Part shown: positions 17,941-24,858 of the stretch, in pieces | How the letters are laid out: every line of letters starts with the position of its first letter | Numbering within the stretch: position 1 is the first letter of the stretch | NCBI GenBank assembly: GCA_016715995.1 | Contig: JADJXF010000015.1 | Coordinates: 1 to 29,976 of the forward strand | DNA: 29,976 nt | From: Flavobacteriales bacterium | GTDB taxonomy: Bacteria; Bacteroidota; Bacteroidia; Flavobacteriales_F; PHOS-HE28 | Direction of reading: 5' to 3' | Program-made: the position numbers and the translations under genes | The notes under the pieces: model-generated | Seen by the model: only the letters and a program-made list of their open reading frames with translations | What the model was told of the DNA's origin: nothing | Databases searched by the model: none

Positions 17941-18161
17941 TGTTGACTTGGGTTTGTTCGTTCAGGTGTGCCGTCGTTCAGGCGTTGCAATTCCATCAGT
18001 TCGCGGTTGCACTTCGACCGAAGGCGCTTCGATAGCTCGGCGATGCGTTCCAGTGCGTCCATGCGATCGGCCAAGGCTTCAGCCCGTGTCGCGTTGTCCA
18101 ACTCTTCGCGGATCCCTTCGGCCAGGTTCTCCATGTCCTTTCGTGCTTGTTCCGCTCTCAT
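17937..18161 (-). CDS. 74-aa coiled-coil element protein
   Basis: A longer frame exists upstream, but the ATG at 18161 overlaps the Toprim gene's stop by one base (TGATG) and is the sensible start. The product (MRAEQARKDMENLAEGIREEL to NPSQQ) is highly charged with heptad-like spacing of Leu, Ala and Met (ALADRMDALERIAELSKRL), so it is probably a short coiled coil that dimerises. No function is recognised. Its stop overlaps the next start by 4 bases. Confidence 0.7.
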   Translation of the reverse strand: MRAEQARKDMENLAEGIREELDNATRAEALADRMDALERIAELSKRLRSKCNRELMELQRLNDGTPERTNPSQQ

Positions 18162-19288
18162 CACTTCGCGGGGACCAGCTTGGTGATCTTGGCGCTCTTC
18201 AGGTCCAGGCCGAGCACGTCCACAAGCGTGTTGATCGCGGGGTTCCGCTCGGCCCATCGTTGCATCACGGTTTCCGCTTCGGATAGGATCATGGCCGGGA
18301 CGTTCACCGGTGCCGAGGTGTTCGGCGTTTCGGTGGTGGCGATCTCATCGCCCGACCTCAACAGGTAGTCCCCAATATCCAGCCCCGCCTCACGATCGGC
18401 ATCCGTGGCCATGTGCTCCAGCAAGTCGGAAACATGCACCGCGTCGAAGAGGTGGCCGATCTCCACGGCTTTCTCCCTCCACTTAGTGAAGGCGCTACCG
18501 TCGCGGCTCAGGTCAGGGAATGCCAGCACCTTCCGCCCGGTAAGGGCTTGGAGCTTGGCCAGTGTGAAGGCTCCCACGGCCCCTACCGCAACCCACAAGA
18601 TCGAAGGCACCAACGCGGCGGCTATCATGGCCGTCTTTTCACTTTCCACCACCGCGACCGGCGCATCCATCGGCCAGCTCTTCAGTAAGTGCTCACCGTA
18701 GAGGCATTGCTCCAGGCGGGAGCCTTCAGGAATGCCGCCGGTCAATGCGTGAACCCAACTCTGAGCACCATGCACACGCTTCCCCGTGCTGGGATCGTAT
18801 TGCATCACCTTCCCGGCCTTCACATTGCCGAGGTGGTCAACTTGCCAGTAGATCGCAGCCCCGGCCAGTGATCCGCTCGGCCATGTTCCCAGCGCATAGT
18901 CACGGGCCACCGTGTTCCATCGTTCCGCGCCGATGCGATCGCGCCAATAGGCGGCCAGGTTGTTCCGCTCAGGGTGTGCTCGCAACGCGGCTACCTCGGC
19001 GCGCTTGTGCAAGTGAGGTGGAAACGGGGGCGGCTCAGGCTTCGGCGTCCATGCGCTGCCATCGGCTTCGGTGGGGTGCGTGCCATTGTCGCGGAAGTAG
19101 TCGCGGGGTGGGTAGTGGTATGCACATGCGTCCGATCGGTTGCACTTGCCGACGTGCTCAGGTAGTAGTTCCCCGGTTGTGGTATCCACGTAGCGCGCGA
19201 ACTCCCTCGGCTTGCTGCATTGCGGGCAGGTGTGCCGTGTGGATGGACCCTTGTACGGCTCCAGGATGAAACGATGGGGCGCGTTCAT
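18161..19288 (-). CDS. DUF6371/Toprim primase-like protein
   Basis: Predicted DNA primase-like enzyme of 375 aa for the element's own replication. The start at 19288 (MNAPHRFILEPYKG) is chosen because the conserved DUF6371-type front begins there. Residues 21-24 (CPQC) with the cysteines near 49 and 55 and the following H (CNRSDACAYHY) form a zinc-binding primase-type finger. A Toprim-like core follows: VAVVESEKTAMIA (Glu215) and FPDLSRDG (Asp259, Asp263), the E and D-x-D positions that bind metal. The C-terminus is helical. It lies downstream of the DUF3987 gene, a common pairing in Bacteroidota mobile elements. The intact frame contrasts with the flanking chromosome. Confidence 0.82.
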   Translation of the reverse strand: MNAPHRFILEPYKGPSTRHTCPQCSKPREFARYVDTTTGELLPEHVGKCNRSDACAYHYPPRDYFRDNGTHPTEADGSAWTPKPEPPPFPPHLHKRAEVAALRAHPERNNLAAYWRDRIGAERWNTVARDYALGTWPSGSLAGAAIYWQVDHLGNVKAGKVMQYDPSTGKRVHGAQSWVHALTGGIPEGSRLEQCLYGEHLLKSWPMDAPVAVVESEKTAMIAAALVPSILWVAVGAVGAFTLAKLQALTGRKVLAFPDLSRDGSAFTKWREKAVEIGHLFDAVHVSDLLEHMATDADREAGLDIGDYLLRSGDEIATTETPNTSAPVNVPAMILSEAETVMQRWAERNPAINTLVDVLGLDLKSAKITKLVPAK

Positions 19289-19539
19289 CGAGTTGCTCTT
19301 TGGAAGTACGTGGCGGGCGTGGCGGGTGGCGGTTGGTGCGCTGAACACCTACGGGAACAAGCATTCCCCGCGTTTGGAGGTGTGGCGGCCGCTTGGCGGT
19401 GTGGCGGTGGGCAAGTGCTTCCGCCACTACGCCACGGCCCCGCGACCGTGTGAACTCCGGGAACCTCAACACGGACGCGGCTTTCAGGCCAAGGCCCGCC
19501 AACCGACAAGCCCGCCAAGGGGTAGCGATCAACCTTCAT
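19285..19539 (-). CDS. Possible 84-aa ORF between DUF3987 and Toprim genes
   Basis: It starts MKVDRYPLAGLSVG 11 bases inside the end of the DUF3987 gene and stops in an ATGA overlap with the Toprim gene start. That spacing is just like the other junctions of the element, which argues for translation. Against it, the composition (Pro, Ala, Arg and Cys rich; no hydrophobic core) is unlike a folded protein, and the region holds a cluster of GTGGCGG repeats that could be the real reason for its existence. No homologue is recognised. Confidence 0.3.
   Translation of the reverse strand: MKVDRYPLAGLSVGGPWPESRVRVEVPGVHTVAGPWRSGGSTCPPPHRQAAATPPNAGNACSRRCSAHQPPPATPATYFQRATR
19310..19427. repeat. Cluster of GTGGCGG iteron-like repeats
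   Basis: Exact GTGGCGG copies begin at 19310, 19319, 19326, 19382 and 19401, a near copy (TTGGCGG) at 19393, and an inverted copy (CCGCCAC) at 19421. Five direct, one near and one inverted copy in 118 bases form two groups with steps of 7-11 bases. The placement between the two replication-type genes suggests a replication origin or a regulator-binding array. Confidence 0.5.
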
Positions 19540-20947
19540 GCACCTTCGTGTATTGGCCCCCGTCGCGGTGGCGTTGGAAGAGCTTCTTATCGCCGAGGTA
19601 TCGCTCGGCGGTGCGTCGTTTGATACCCAAGCCCTCAGCGATCACGATCGCCTTGGCCGTGGCGAACGTTGTGGGTAGTGCGCGGTAGAGCTTCAGCTTG
19701 GGGCCGCTCAGTTCATCCACCGGGGTGCTATCGTGAAGGCTGAAGAGCACTTTGTCAGCCGTAGAGGTGAAGTAGTCCACAAGGGCGATCGCAGCGCCCA
19801 ACGATGGGGCGTCAACTTGTGAGGGGATCTCGTGTTCGTTGCTTTCGGCCCATCGTGCCAGCGTGTCTATCACTGCCAACCGCAACGTGTAACTGAGCAT
19901 CTTGGTCCGATGCCCGGCGCGTGCTTCGTCCCCATCACGGTTGAAACCGTCGATCTCTGCTTTCAGCGCTGCGTGATGCTTCGCCCAAAGGCGTTTCGCG
20001 TCCGGCGTGAACGTGAAGAGTAGCGGGTCGGCACCTTCGTCCGGCGGTGGTATCGAAAGGAGCTTGTGGATGAACGCTTGCCAGTAGTCCGCGACTTGTG
20101 CATCCGGTTCCGCTTCGCTCCATGCCGGTACTTCCTGGGCTTCGGGATAGGCGAAAAGGATCCGATCCACGAAGCCGTTGGCCCCGCGACCGTCCGCGAT
20201 CAACCTTCCCAACACGCCGGGCTGGATCGTACCGCACACGGACACGAACGGACGTTCCACATAGAGCGGCCGCTTGCTCTTCACCCTGTTCACACGCACG
20301 GGTTGGGCGCTCCACATGGAGAGGAACTTTTCCACGTCCCCGCCCTTGCTATACCGGCCGAAGTCCTCCACCCATCCGGCCAGCTCATCACGATGCAAGC
20401 CGACCCCGCGTGGGTTCCGGTTGAGGGCTTCCACCAATGCCTCCGGGGTGGTATCGCTCACCAAGTGTTGATCGCATTCGGGTTCGTTCGGCGCTTCGCT
20501 TCCCTCTTCCTTGCGGGCTTGCTTCACGGCGCGTTCGTACTCCCTCAGATCATTCTCATATCGCCGCGCGCTTTCACGATCCCGCACCGTCAAGGGTCGG
20601 AGCATCATGGTGAGCGGATGCGTTTTGTTCGCGCCCGGCCTGCCCACCAAGGCAAGCCAAAGGATCGCCGGTTCGGTCCATCCACGTTTCGGTGTGATGC
20701 GCGCCGAGGTGCCGATCGCTACCGATGCGGCGAAGAGGATCGCGGCCGCCGTGTAGTCCACAGGGAAGCCGATCGTTTCGTGGAGGTGTGAGGTGATCCA
20801 CTGCAAGCCTTCAGGCAGCACATGGACCGGAAAGCCTTGTGCCTTGGGTCGATCATCTTCCGCCGGTAGCACGGTGAGGTGAGCGGCTTCGGCTTGTATC
20901 GCGTTCACCAAGTCGGTGTTGATCGCGTTCGGTGTTACGTTTGGCAT
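19529..20947 (-). CDS. DUF3987 protein (primase/helicase-associated ATPase-like)
   Basis: A 472-aa intact frame. The central part matches the DUF3987 family common in phages and mobile elements: FPVDYTAAAILFAASVAIGTS, then a degenerate Walker A LVGRPGANKTHP (residues 102-109), DTTPEALVEALNRNPRGVGLHRDELAGW (about 178-205, acidic Walker B-like), and FVSVCGTIQPGVLGRLIADGRGANGFVDRILFAYP (about 240-275). The last 60 residues form a helix-turn-helix-like tail (TAKAIVIAEGLGIKRRTAERYLGDKKLFQRH). The family is thought to act in replication of the element; the precise biochemistry is not established. It follows the HTH gene by 43 bases, with an inverted repeat in the gap. Confidence 0.85.
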   Translation of the reverse strand: MPNVTPNAINTDLVNAIQAEAAHLTVLPAEDDRPKAQGFPVHVLPEGLQWITSHLHETIGFPVDYTAAAILFAASVAIGTSARITPKRGWTEPAILWLALVGRPGANKTHPLTMMLRPLTVRDRESARRYENDLREYERAVKQARKEEGSEAPNEPECDQHLVSDTTPEALVEALNRNPRGVGLHRDELAGWVEDFGRYSKGGDVEKFLSMWSAQPVRVNRVKSKRPLYVERPFVSVCGTIQPGVLGRLIADGRGANGFVDRILFAYPEAQEVPAWSEAEPDAQVADYWQAFIHKLLSIPPPDEGADPLLFTFTPDAKRLWAKHHAALKAEIDGFNRDGDEARAGHRTKMLSYTLRLAVIDTLARWAESNEHEIPSQVDAPSLGAAIALVDYFTSTADKVLFSLHDSTPVDELSGPKLKLYRALPTTFATAKAIVIAEGLGIKRRTAERYLGDKKLFQRHRDGGQYTKVHEG

Positions 20948-20961
20948 GGATGTTAGTTTTT

Positions 20962-20992
20962 GAGCGGGTTAGCGTTGGCGCGCTGCCCGCTC
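20962..20992. promoter_or_regulatory. Inverted repeat before the DUF3987 gene
   Basis: GAGCGGG (20962-20968) and CCCGCTC (20986-20992) are perfect inverted arms, with AGCG/CGCT continuing the stem. The repeat overlaps the HTH gene's stop codon and ends 15 bases before the DUF3987 ATG. It could be an operator for the HTH protein or an mRNA hairpin. No T tract follows on the gene strand. Confidence 0.4.
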
Positions 20993-21299
20993 ACTTGTTT
21001 CCTGCCATGCGTTCCACCGCGACCTCGGCTACCGTGCGACGGCGGCCCGCGTCGATCCATGCCTCCAGTTCCGCACGGCGGAAGTAGAGCCGTCCGCCAA
21101 CGCGGCGGTGAGGGATCTCCCGGCGGTGGGTGAGCTTGTAGATCGTTCGACGTGCAAGGCCCGTGATCTCCACGGCCAGGTCCAGCCCTCCGATCTCATC
21201 GGTAGGCTTGTCGTTCATCGTGCGGCTCTTCAGTGCTCGCACATCCACGGCCAACGCATCCAAGCGGGCCGTGATCTCTTCAAAGGGGTTCGATGTCAT
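20991..21299 (-). CDS. AlpA/excisionase-type helix-turn-helix protein
   Basis: A 102-aa protein with a short N-terminal coiled coil (FEEITARLDALAVDVRALKSRT, residues 6-27) followed by a winged helix-turn-helix of the HTH_17/MerR type: LDLAVEITGLARRTIYKLTHRREIPHRRVGGRLYFRRAELEAWI (about 39-82). The I/L-P-H-R-R-V-G-G-R-L-Y-F-R-R wing is characteristic. In Bacteroidota integrative elements such proteins serve as excisionases or regulators of excision and replication genes. Its place between the cargo gene and the replication genes fits that. The GC-rich inverted repeat after it is a possible target. Confidence 0.88.
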   Translation of the reverse strand: MTSNPFEEITARLDALAVDVRALKSRTMNDKPTDEIGGLDLAVEITGLARRTIYKLTHRREIPHRRVGGRLYFRRAELEAWIDAGRRRTVAEVAVERMAGNK

Positions 21300-21397
21300 T
21301 CGCTTTGCCTGCCTTGGCCTCAGTGCCGTGGCGATGGGCGAAACAGCGAATGCGCGGAAACGCGATGGTTCCTATTCGGAGAAAGGAACTTTCGGAA

Positions 21398-23383
21398 CTA
21401 TTGAGAGAGGCGGTCCTTCACCGCGCGATAGGCTTCCTTGTATTGCGGGCCTTGGTAGCTCGGCCTTGCCTCTGGAATGTTCTTCGCGGTCCATGTGCTT
21501 CCCGGAATGAACTCCCTCAGCATCGAAGGCCAGTGCATCGGCCGAGGGGTGGGCTTGCTGAAGTGATCGCAGGCAGCATGAAGAGCCGCCACGATCCGCC
21601 CCTTTCCTTTCGCGGGCTTGTACACAATGCCAGCGGCGTTCATCGCTACGCGAACCGCTTCAGCGTTGGTTGCGCCCAATAGGTCGGTGAAGGTGGCCAC
21701 CTGTTCAACGGCGTTCGGCCTTGTGTTTGCGCGTTGCAGCCAACGCTCGCACCGATCCACAAGCCAAGGATCTTCGGTCACGGCGTTATCGTTCAGCATA
21801 CCGTTCGCCGCAAGCCATCCCTTCAAGGAATTAGGATGCGGGCCGCGTCCGCTCTTCCATGTAAGCACCTCTCCACGAATGAACTCCACGAACGCATCCG
21901 GGTTCGCTCCGCCGAGGTGGTGATCCAGCAACGCATCAACGTTCGTTGCACGGGTTGCCAGTTGCGCGGCTTCGTGCCGTAGGCGGTTCAGGAAGTTCCA
22001 AACCCCGCTGGATCCGTTCACCTCGGCGAAGAGCCGCCCGTCGTTGAAGGTTCGGTATGGGTTGCGCGTGTCCATTGCGTGCGGCGTGGATCCATCAATG
22101 GGCGTCAACCTCAGCCCTGGGTTCTTACCCACCATGCGCTCCACCTTGCCGCGCGCCTCTTCGGAAGTCGCGGGGATGAATTGGTAACACTCAGGCGAAG
22201 CGATTACCGCTTTCACCTCTTCCATGCCTATCTCTCCGGGCCTCACAGTGTGATGGTTATTCCACCACGGAGCCGTTGGCTTCCGAACACATTTCACAAG
22301 CACCCATCGCATTCCGTCCAACTGCGATAGCTCGGCTTCGGTAGGCATTTGCTCGGCTGGGTATTGAACGGCAACCTGAAGCCATCCCTCCACTTTGTCC
22401 ACGAATAGCTCCCGCCCGGTCAGTTTGCGAAGCCGTGGGAGGGTATCCTTCACCAAGTCGCGGAACTGTTCAGGCTTCCCGCCGTTGCGGTGGTGGTGAT
22501 CCAGGAAGGTCCGCACGTTGTCCGCGCGCTTGTCCATTGGCCCATCCCACAACGCAAGCAAGCGCCTCCAAAAGTCAACGCGAAGCACGTAGGTGCCGAG
22601 GTCGCTTACCGGTATCAACTGGCCGTTGGAAAGGCGATACAAGCGACGGTTATCGAGGTCCAGGGCGTGCGGTTTCCGACCCGGTAGAAGTTGCTCCACA
22701 TAGCGTTGATAGTTCCACGCGTCGAAGGCTTCAAATGCCTTCAGCGCGGCCTTGTCCCGCTTCAGTTGGTCGGTATCCTCGGCGCTTCGGCGCTTCACCT
22801 TGCCGAGCCGTTCGATGCGTTCCTGAAGGTTGGCCTTCCAGTAGTCCAGTTGTTCACGGACCACGGCGGTGATACCCTCCCACCGCGTTTCGTCTTTCAC
22901 CGCTTCGGAAGGAAGGGGCAGCGTCGGGTATCCGTTCACGTCACAGATCACGAACCGGGGGAAGTCGCTCACTGAAAGCCCGTGGGAACTTTCGTCCATG
23001 AACTTCGCCCACATCGTGCGCGCGGTGGCGTCCGGGTCGTGTGTTGGATCACCGTGGACCCAAATGGGTGAAGGCGTTTGAGGTGCGGCGGCGTTGACGT
23101 GGAGCCGCCCGATCATTTTTTGCAGTTCGGTGGCATAGCGATCAACCTCGCTTGTTCGCGTTAGTCCCGGATCGCTGCCTTTCACGACCGTGATGCTTTC
23201 CCACGTTTGGCCCTTTGTCCGGAGCATCGCCTCCACCTTCGCCTTGGCCTCAGCTTCACCCGTTGCATGTACCACCGTGCTTCCGCCAACGGCACCGTGT
23301 AGAGGTGAGGGGTAGCTCCACCCTACGGTGTACCCTGAACGTTCCGCCGGTTGTTCCTTCGCTTTGCTGGATCCCTTTGCCAT
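21398..23383 (-). CDS. Unknown 661-aa element protein with an internal duplication
   Basis: An intact frame starting 3 bases after the integrase stop (TAA-GCG-ATG), so it is co-transcribed with the integrase. I recognise no family. Visible parts: a small N-terminal alpha/beta unit (YTVGWSYPSP to WESITVVKG, about 18-69), a charged helical stretch (YWKANLQERIERLGKVKRR, 181-199, to about 225), then two copies of a unit of about 95 residues at 236-335 and 432-523. Shared features of the copies are P-H-A-L/M-D, Y-R-x-x-N-D/G-G-x-L, R-A-x-N-V-x3-L-D-H-H, P-x-x-F and K-x-x-G-W-L. The C-terminal part has ERWLQRANTRPN and ATFTDLLGATNAEAVRVAMNAAGIVYKP. No membrane segment, signal or classic nuclease motif is evident. 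A role in replication, satellite biology or host defence is open. Confidence 0.8.
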   Translation of the reverse strand: MAKGSSKAKEQPAERSGYTVGWSYPSPLHGAVGGSTVVHATGEAEAKAKVEAMLRTKGQTWESITVVKGSDPGLTRTSEVDRYATELQKMIGRLHVNAAAPQTPSPIWVHGDPTHDPDATARTMWAKFMDESSHGLSVSDFPRFVICDVNGYPTLPLPSEAVKDETRWEGITAVVREQLDYWKANLQERIERLGKVKRRSAEDTDQLKRDKAALKAFEAFDAWNYQRYVEQLLPGRKPHALDLDNRRLYRLSNGQLIPVSDLGTYVLRVDFWRRLLALWDGPMDKRADNVRTFLDHHHRNGGKPEQFRDLVKDTLPRLRKLTGRELFVDKVEGWLQVAVQYPAEQMPTEAELSQLDGMRWVLVKCVRKPTAPWWNNHHTVRPGEIGMEEVKAVIASPECYQFIPATSEEARGKVERMVGKNPGLRLTPIDGSTPHAMDTRNPYRTFNDGRLFAEVNGSSGVWNFLNRLRHEAAQLATRATNVDALLDHHLGGANPDAFVEFIRGEVLTWKSGRGPHPNSLKGWLAANGMLNDNAVTEDPWLVDRCERWLQRANTRPNAVEQVATFTDLLGATNAEAVRVAMNAAGIVYKPAKGKGRIVAALHAACDHFSKPTPRPMHWPSMLREFIPGSTWTAKNIPEARPSYQGPQYKEAYRAVKDRLSQ

Positions 23384-23386
23384 CGC

Positions 23387-24640
23387 TTAGAGCAATTGAT
23401 CGGCGGCGTCCAACACTTCACTACCGAACCGCTTCAGGTAGGCGCGGGTAGTGTTCACGCTTTCGTGTCCCATGCTTTCGGATATCACGGCCACGTCCAC
23501 CCCCTTCCGCTTTAGCGTAGTGGCGAACGTGTGCCGGGCAACGTAGGAGGTGAGGGGGACTGTGATGCCCACCACCTCGGCGGCTTCCTTCAGTTCAAGG
23601 TTGAGCCGCTTCAGGCATTTTTGGATCCGGTTCCATTGCTGCCTTTCGGTTCCATGCTCTTCGCTCAGGATGGGGAAGAGGTAAGGGCTTTCGTGGCCAT
23701 CGAACGCGGCCAGTAGCTCGGCCAGTGCATCGCTCACCGGGATGCTGAAAGCATCGTTCGTTTTCCGGCGGCGGTAGAAGATGCGTCCATCGTACACGTC
23801 CGCGCGCTTCAGTTGGGCAATGTCCGCGAAGTTCATTCCACGGGCGTAGTAGCTGAACAGGAAGAGGCGAACGCTTTCGCCGAGGTGCGGGTGATCGGCG
23901 AACGGGAACCGCTTCAGCTTGTCCATGTCCAACTCAGTGAGGGAACGCGGGTTGGACTTGCTTTTGAGCCGCTTCATGGAGTAGCCCCGTGATCGTGCGG
24001 TTTCAAAGGGGTATTGGTCGCGGTGGAGCAAGCCCTCTTTGATCGCCATGTTCACCGCAACGCGAAGCACACGCATATAGGTAGCGATGCCGCCGTTCGT
24101 GCATCCAACGCCCTTCAGGTATTGCTCCAGCCCCTCCAGTTTCCGCGCGGTGAGGTCAGCGAACCGAACGGGCTTGCCACCACTGAAGCGCCGAAGGGCG
24201 CTTGCAGCGTTGCGGTAAGTGATCGCGTACCCGATGCGGCCCTCGGCCCGGAACGTCTTTTCCAGGTGCTCCAGGTATGCCAGCACATCCTCGGCGGCTT
24301 TGGGGTTCCGGTAGCGTGCATCGAAGTTCTCCAGCGAAAGCGCCTTGCTCACCACCAAGCTGTCCACCATGCCGGAAACTTGGGCTTCGATCGCGCTCAG
24401 GATCCCGTTCGTGTAGGCCGCACCCTTCACGCGGGCTTTCACCCGGCCCGTGCCTTCGTCCCATTGCTCCAGTGTGCAAGCCTCCTTCGTGGAGTAGCGT
24501 TTGATCTTGCCGTTGTGGATCAACTGGAGCCGGATGGGGTGACTTCCACCGGTCAAGGTCTTTCCAGAGAGGCATACGAACCGGGCGCTGAAGCCTTGCG
24601 CTTTCGCCTTCGGGTTGAGGTTGATACTTGCACCTGCCAT
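23387..24640 (-). CDS. Tyrosine recombinase (site-specific integrase)
   Basis: It integrates and excises the element at tRNA-Thr. A longer frame reaches 24835, but its front is only an antisense translation of the tRNA remnant; the ATG at 24640 (MAGASINLNPKAKAQ) gives 417 aa, the usual size for Bacteroidota integrases. An Arm-DNA-binding front (GGSHPIRLQLIHNGKIKRYST) is followed by a SAM-like core domain and the catalytic domain: Arg267 in SYYARGMNFADIAQL, Lys293 in RRRKTND, Arg369 in TSYVARHTFATTL, His392 in ESMGHES and the nucleophile Tyr401 in NTTRAYLKRF. The first His of the usual H-x-x-R box is replaced, as is common in this branch. Start and upstream region hold arm-type repeats, so it may regulate itself. 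Confidence 0.95.
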   Translation of the reverse strand: MAGASINLNPKAKAQGFSARFVCLSGKTLTGGSHPIRLQLIHNGKIKRYSTKEACTLEQWDEGTGRVKARVKGAAYTNGILSAIEAQVSGMVDSLVVSKALSLENFDARYRNPKAAEDVLAYLEHLEKTFRAEGRIGYAITYRNAASALRRFSGGKPVRFADLTARKLEGLEQYLKGVGCTNGGIATYMRVLRVAVNMAIKEGLLHRDQYPFETARSRGYSMKRLKSKSNPRSLTELDMDKLKRFPFADHPHLGESVRLFLFSYYARGMNFADIAQLKRADVYDGRIFYRRRKTNDAFSIPVSDALAELLAAFDGHESPYLFPILSEEHGTERQQWNRIQKCLKRLNLELKEAAEVVGITVPLTSYVARHTFATTLKRKGVDVAVISESMGHESVNTTRAYLKRFGSEVLDAADQLL

Positions 24641-24659
24641 CGGTATCGGGGTAAACGAT

Positions 24660-24679
24660 GGGGTAAATGTAGGGGCAAG
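24660..24679 (+). repeat. Right arm-type repeat of the element
   Basis: GGGGTAAATGTAGGGGCAAG lies 109 bases inside the right core and just upstream of the integrase start; it matches the left arm repeat at 17 of 20 bases. A shorter copy GGGGTAAA at 24648-24655 lies next to it. Within it GGTAAATGTAGG (24662-24673) is repeated exactly, inverted, as CCTACATTTACC at 24720-24731. Confidence 0.6.
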
Positions 24680-24719
24680 GGGAAGGAAAACGAACGGTGC
24701 ATCTACTTTCCCCGTCGGG

Positions 24720-24731
24720 CCTACATTTACC
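24720..24731 (-). repeat. Inverted copy of the arm repeat
   Basis: CCTACATTTACC is the exact reverse complement of 24662-24673. Together the pair flanks a 46-base spacer that should hold the integrase promoter. It could be an additional integrase or HTH-protein binding site. Confidence 0.55.
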
Positions 24732-24788
24732 ACGAACGGCAAGGGCTGGAGTAGGGAAGGGATACCCTTGAAAAGTACCCCGGTAGTT

Positions 24789-24834
24789 ATTCGTAATGAG
24801 CAGGTCGTCAGTTCAAATCTGACAGGAGGCTCCA
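24789..24834 (+). repeat. Right attachment site: displaced 3' half of the original tRNA-Thr
   Basis: The first 18 bases equal the left core. It continues as a T arm GTCAG-TTCAAAT-CTGAC, acceptor strand AGGAGGC, discriminator T and an encoded CCA (24832-24834). The 5' half (acceptor strand, D arm) is absent, so it is not a working tRNA. It is the 3' half that the host gene had before insertion. Confidence 0.9.
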
Positions 24835-24858
24835 AAGGGATCGCGCGAGCGGTCCCTT
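24835..24858. terminator. Terminator of the original tRNA-Thr, now shared with the WG-repeat gene
   Basis: AAGGGATCGC (24835-24844) pairs with GCGGTCCCTT (24849-24858), 10 pairs including one T-G, around a GCGA loop. It directly follows the CCA of the tRNA remnant. On the minus strand the stop codon of the WG-repeat gene (24857-24859) lies on its base, so it may also end that transcript. Confidence 0.65.

Larger units (their letters stand above)
16543..24806. mobile_element. 8.2-kb integrative element in tRNA-Thr
   Basis: The element is bounded by an 18-bp perfect direct repeat (16543-16560 and 24789-24806) inside the tRNA-Thr gene. It carries one block of minus-strand genes: integrase, 661-aa unknown, AlpA-like HTH protein, DUF3987, a possible 84-aa ORF, DUF6371/Toprim protein, 74-aa coiled coil, 182-aa and 207-260-aa proteins. 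No relaxase, type IV secretion, capsid, portal or large terminase gene is seen. Primase/helicase-type genes plus an AlpA-like regulator without structural genes is the make-up of a phage satellite or a non-conjugative integrative element. Many junctions overlap by 1-4 bases, so it is probably one or two long transcripts. Confidence 0.9.

Noticed and set aside
22435..22975. Plus-strand open frames opposite the 661-aa gene
   Set aside because: Low-complexity arginine and serine rich translations, with the minus strand giving one uninterrupted 661-aa protein.
16543..24806. CRISPR array, insertion sequence or toxin-antitoxin pair inside the element
   Set aside because: No regularly spaced repeats of 25-40 bases, no transposase motif with terminal repeats, and no recognised toxin or antitoxin fold was found.
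24789..24834. A second tRNA-Thr gene
   Set aside because: The acceptor 5' strand, D arm and 5' half of the anticodon stem are missing; it is an att remnant.
24641..24835. N-terminal extension of the integrase frame (EPPVRFELTTCSLRIT...)
   Set aside because: This peptide is the antisense translation of the tRNA T arm and acceptor stem, a well-known annotation artefact. The real start is the ATG at 24640.
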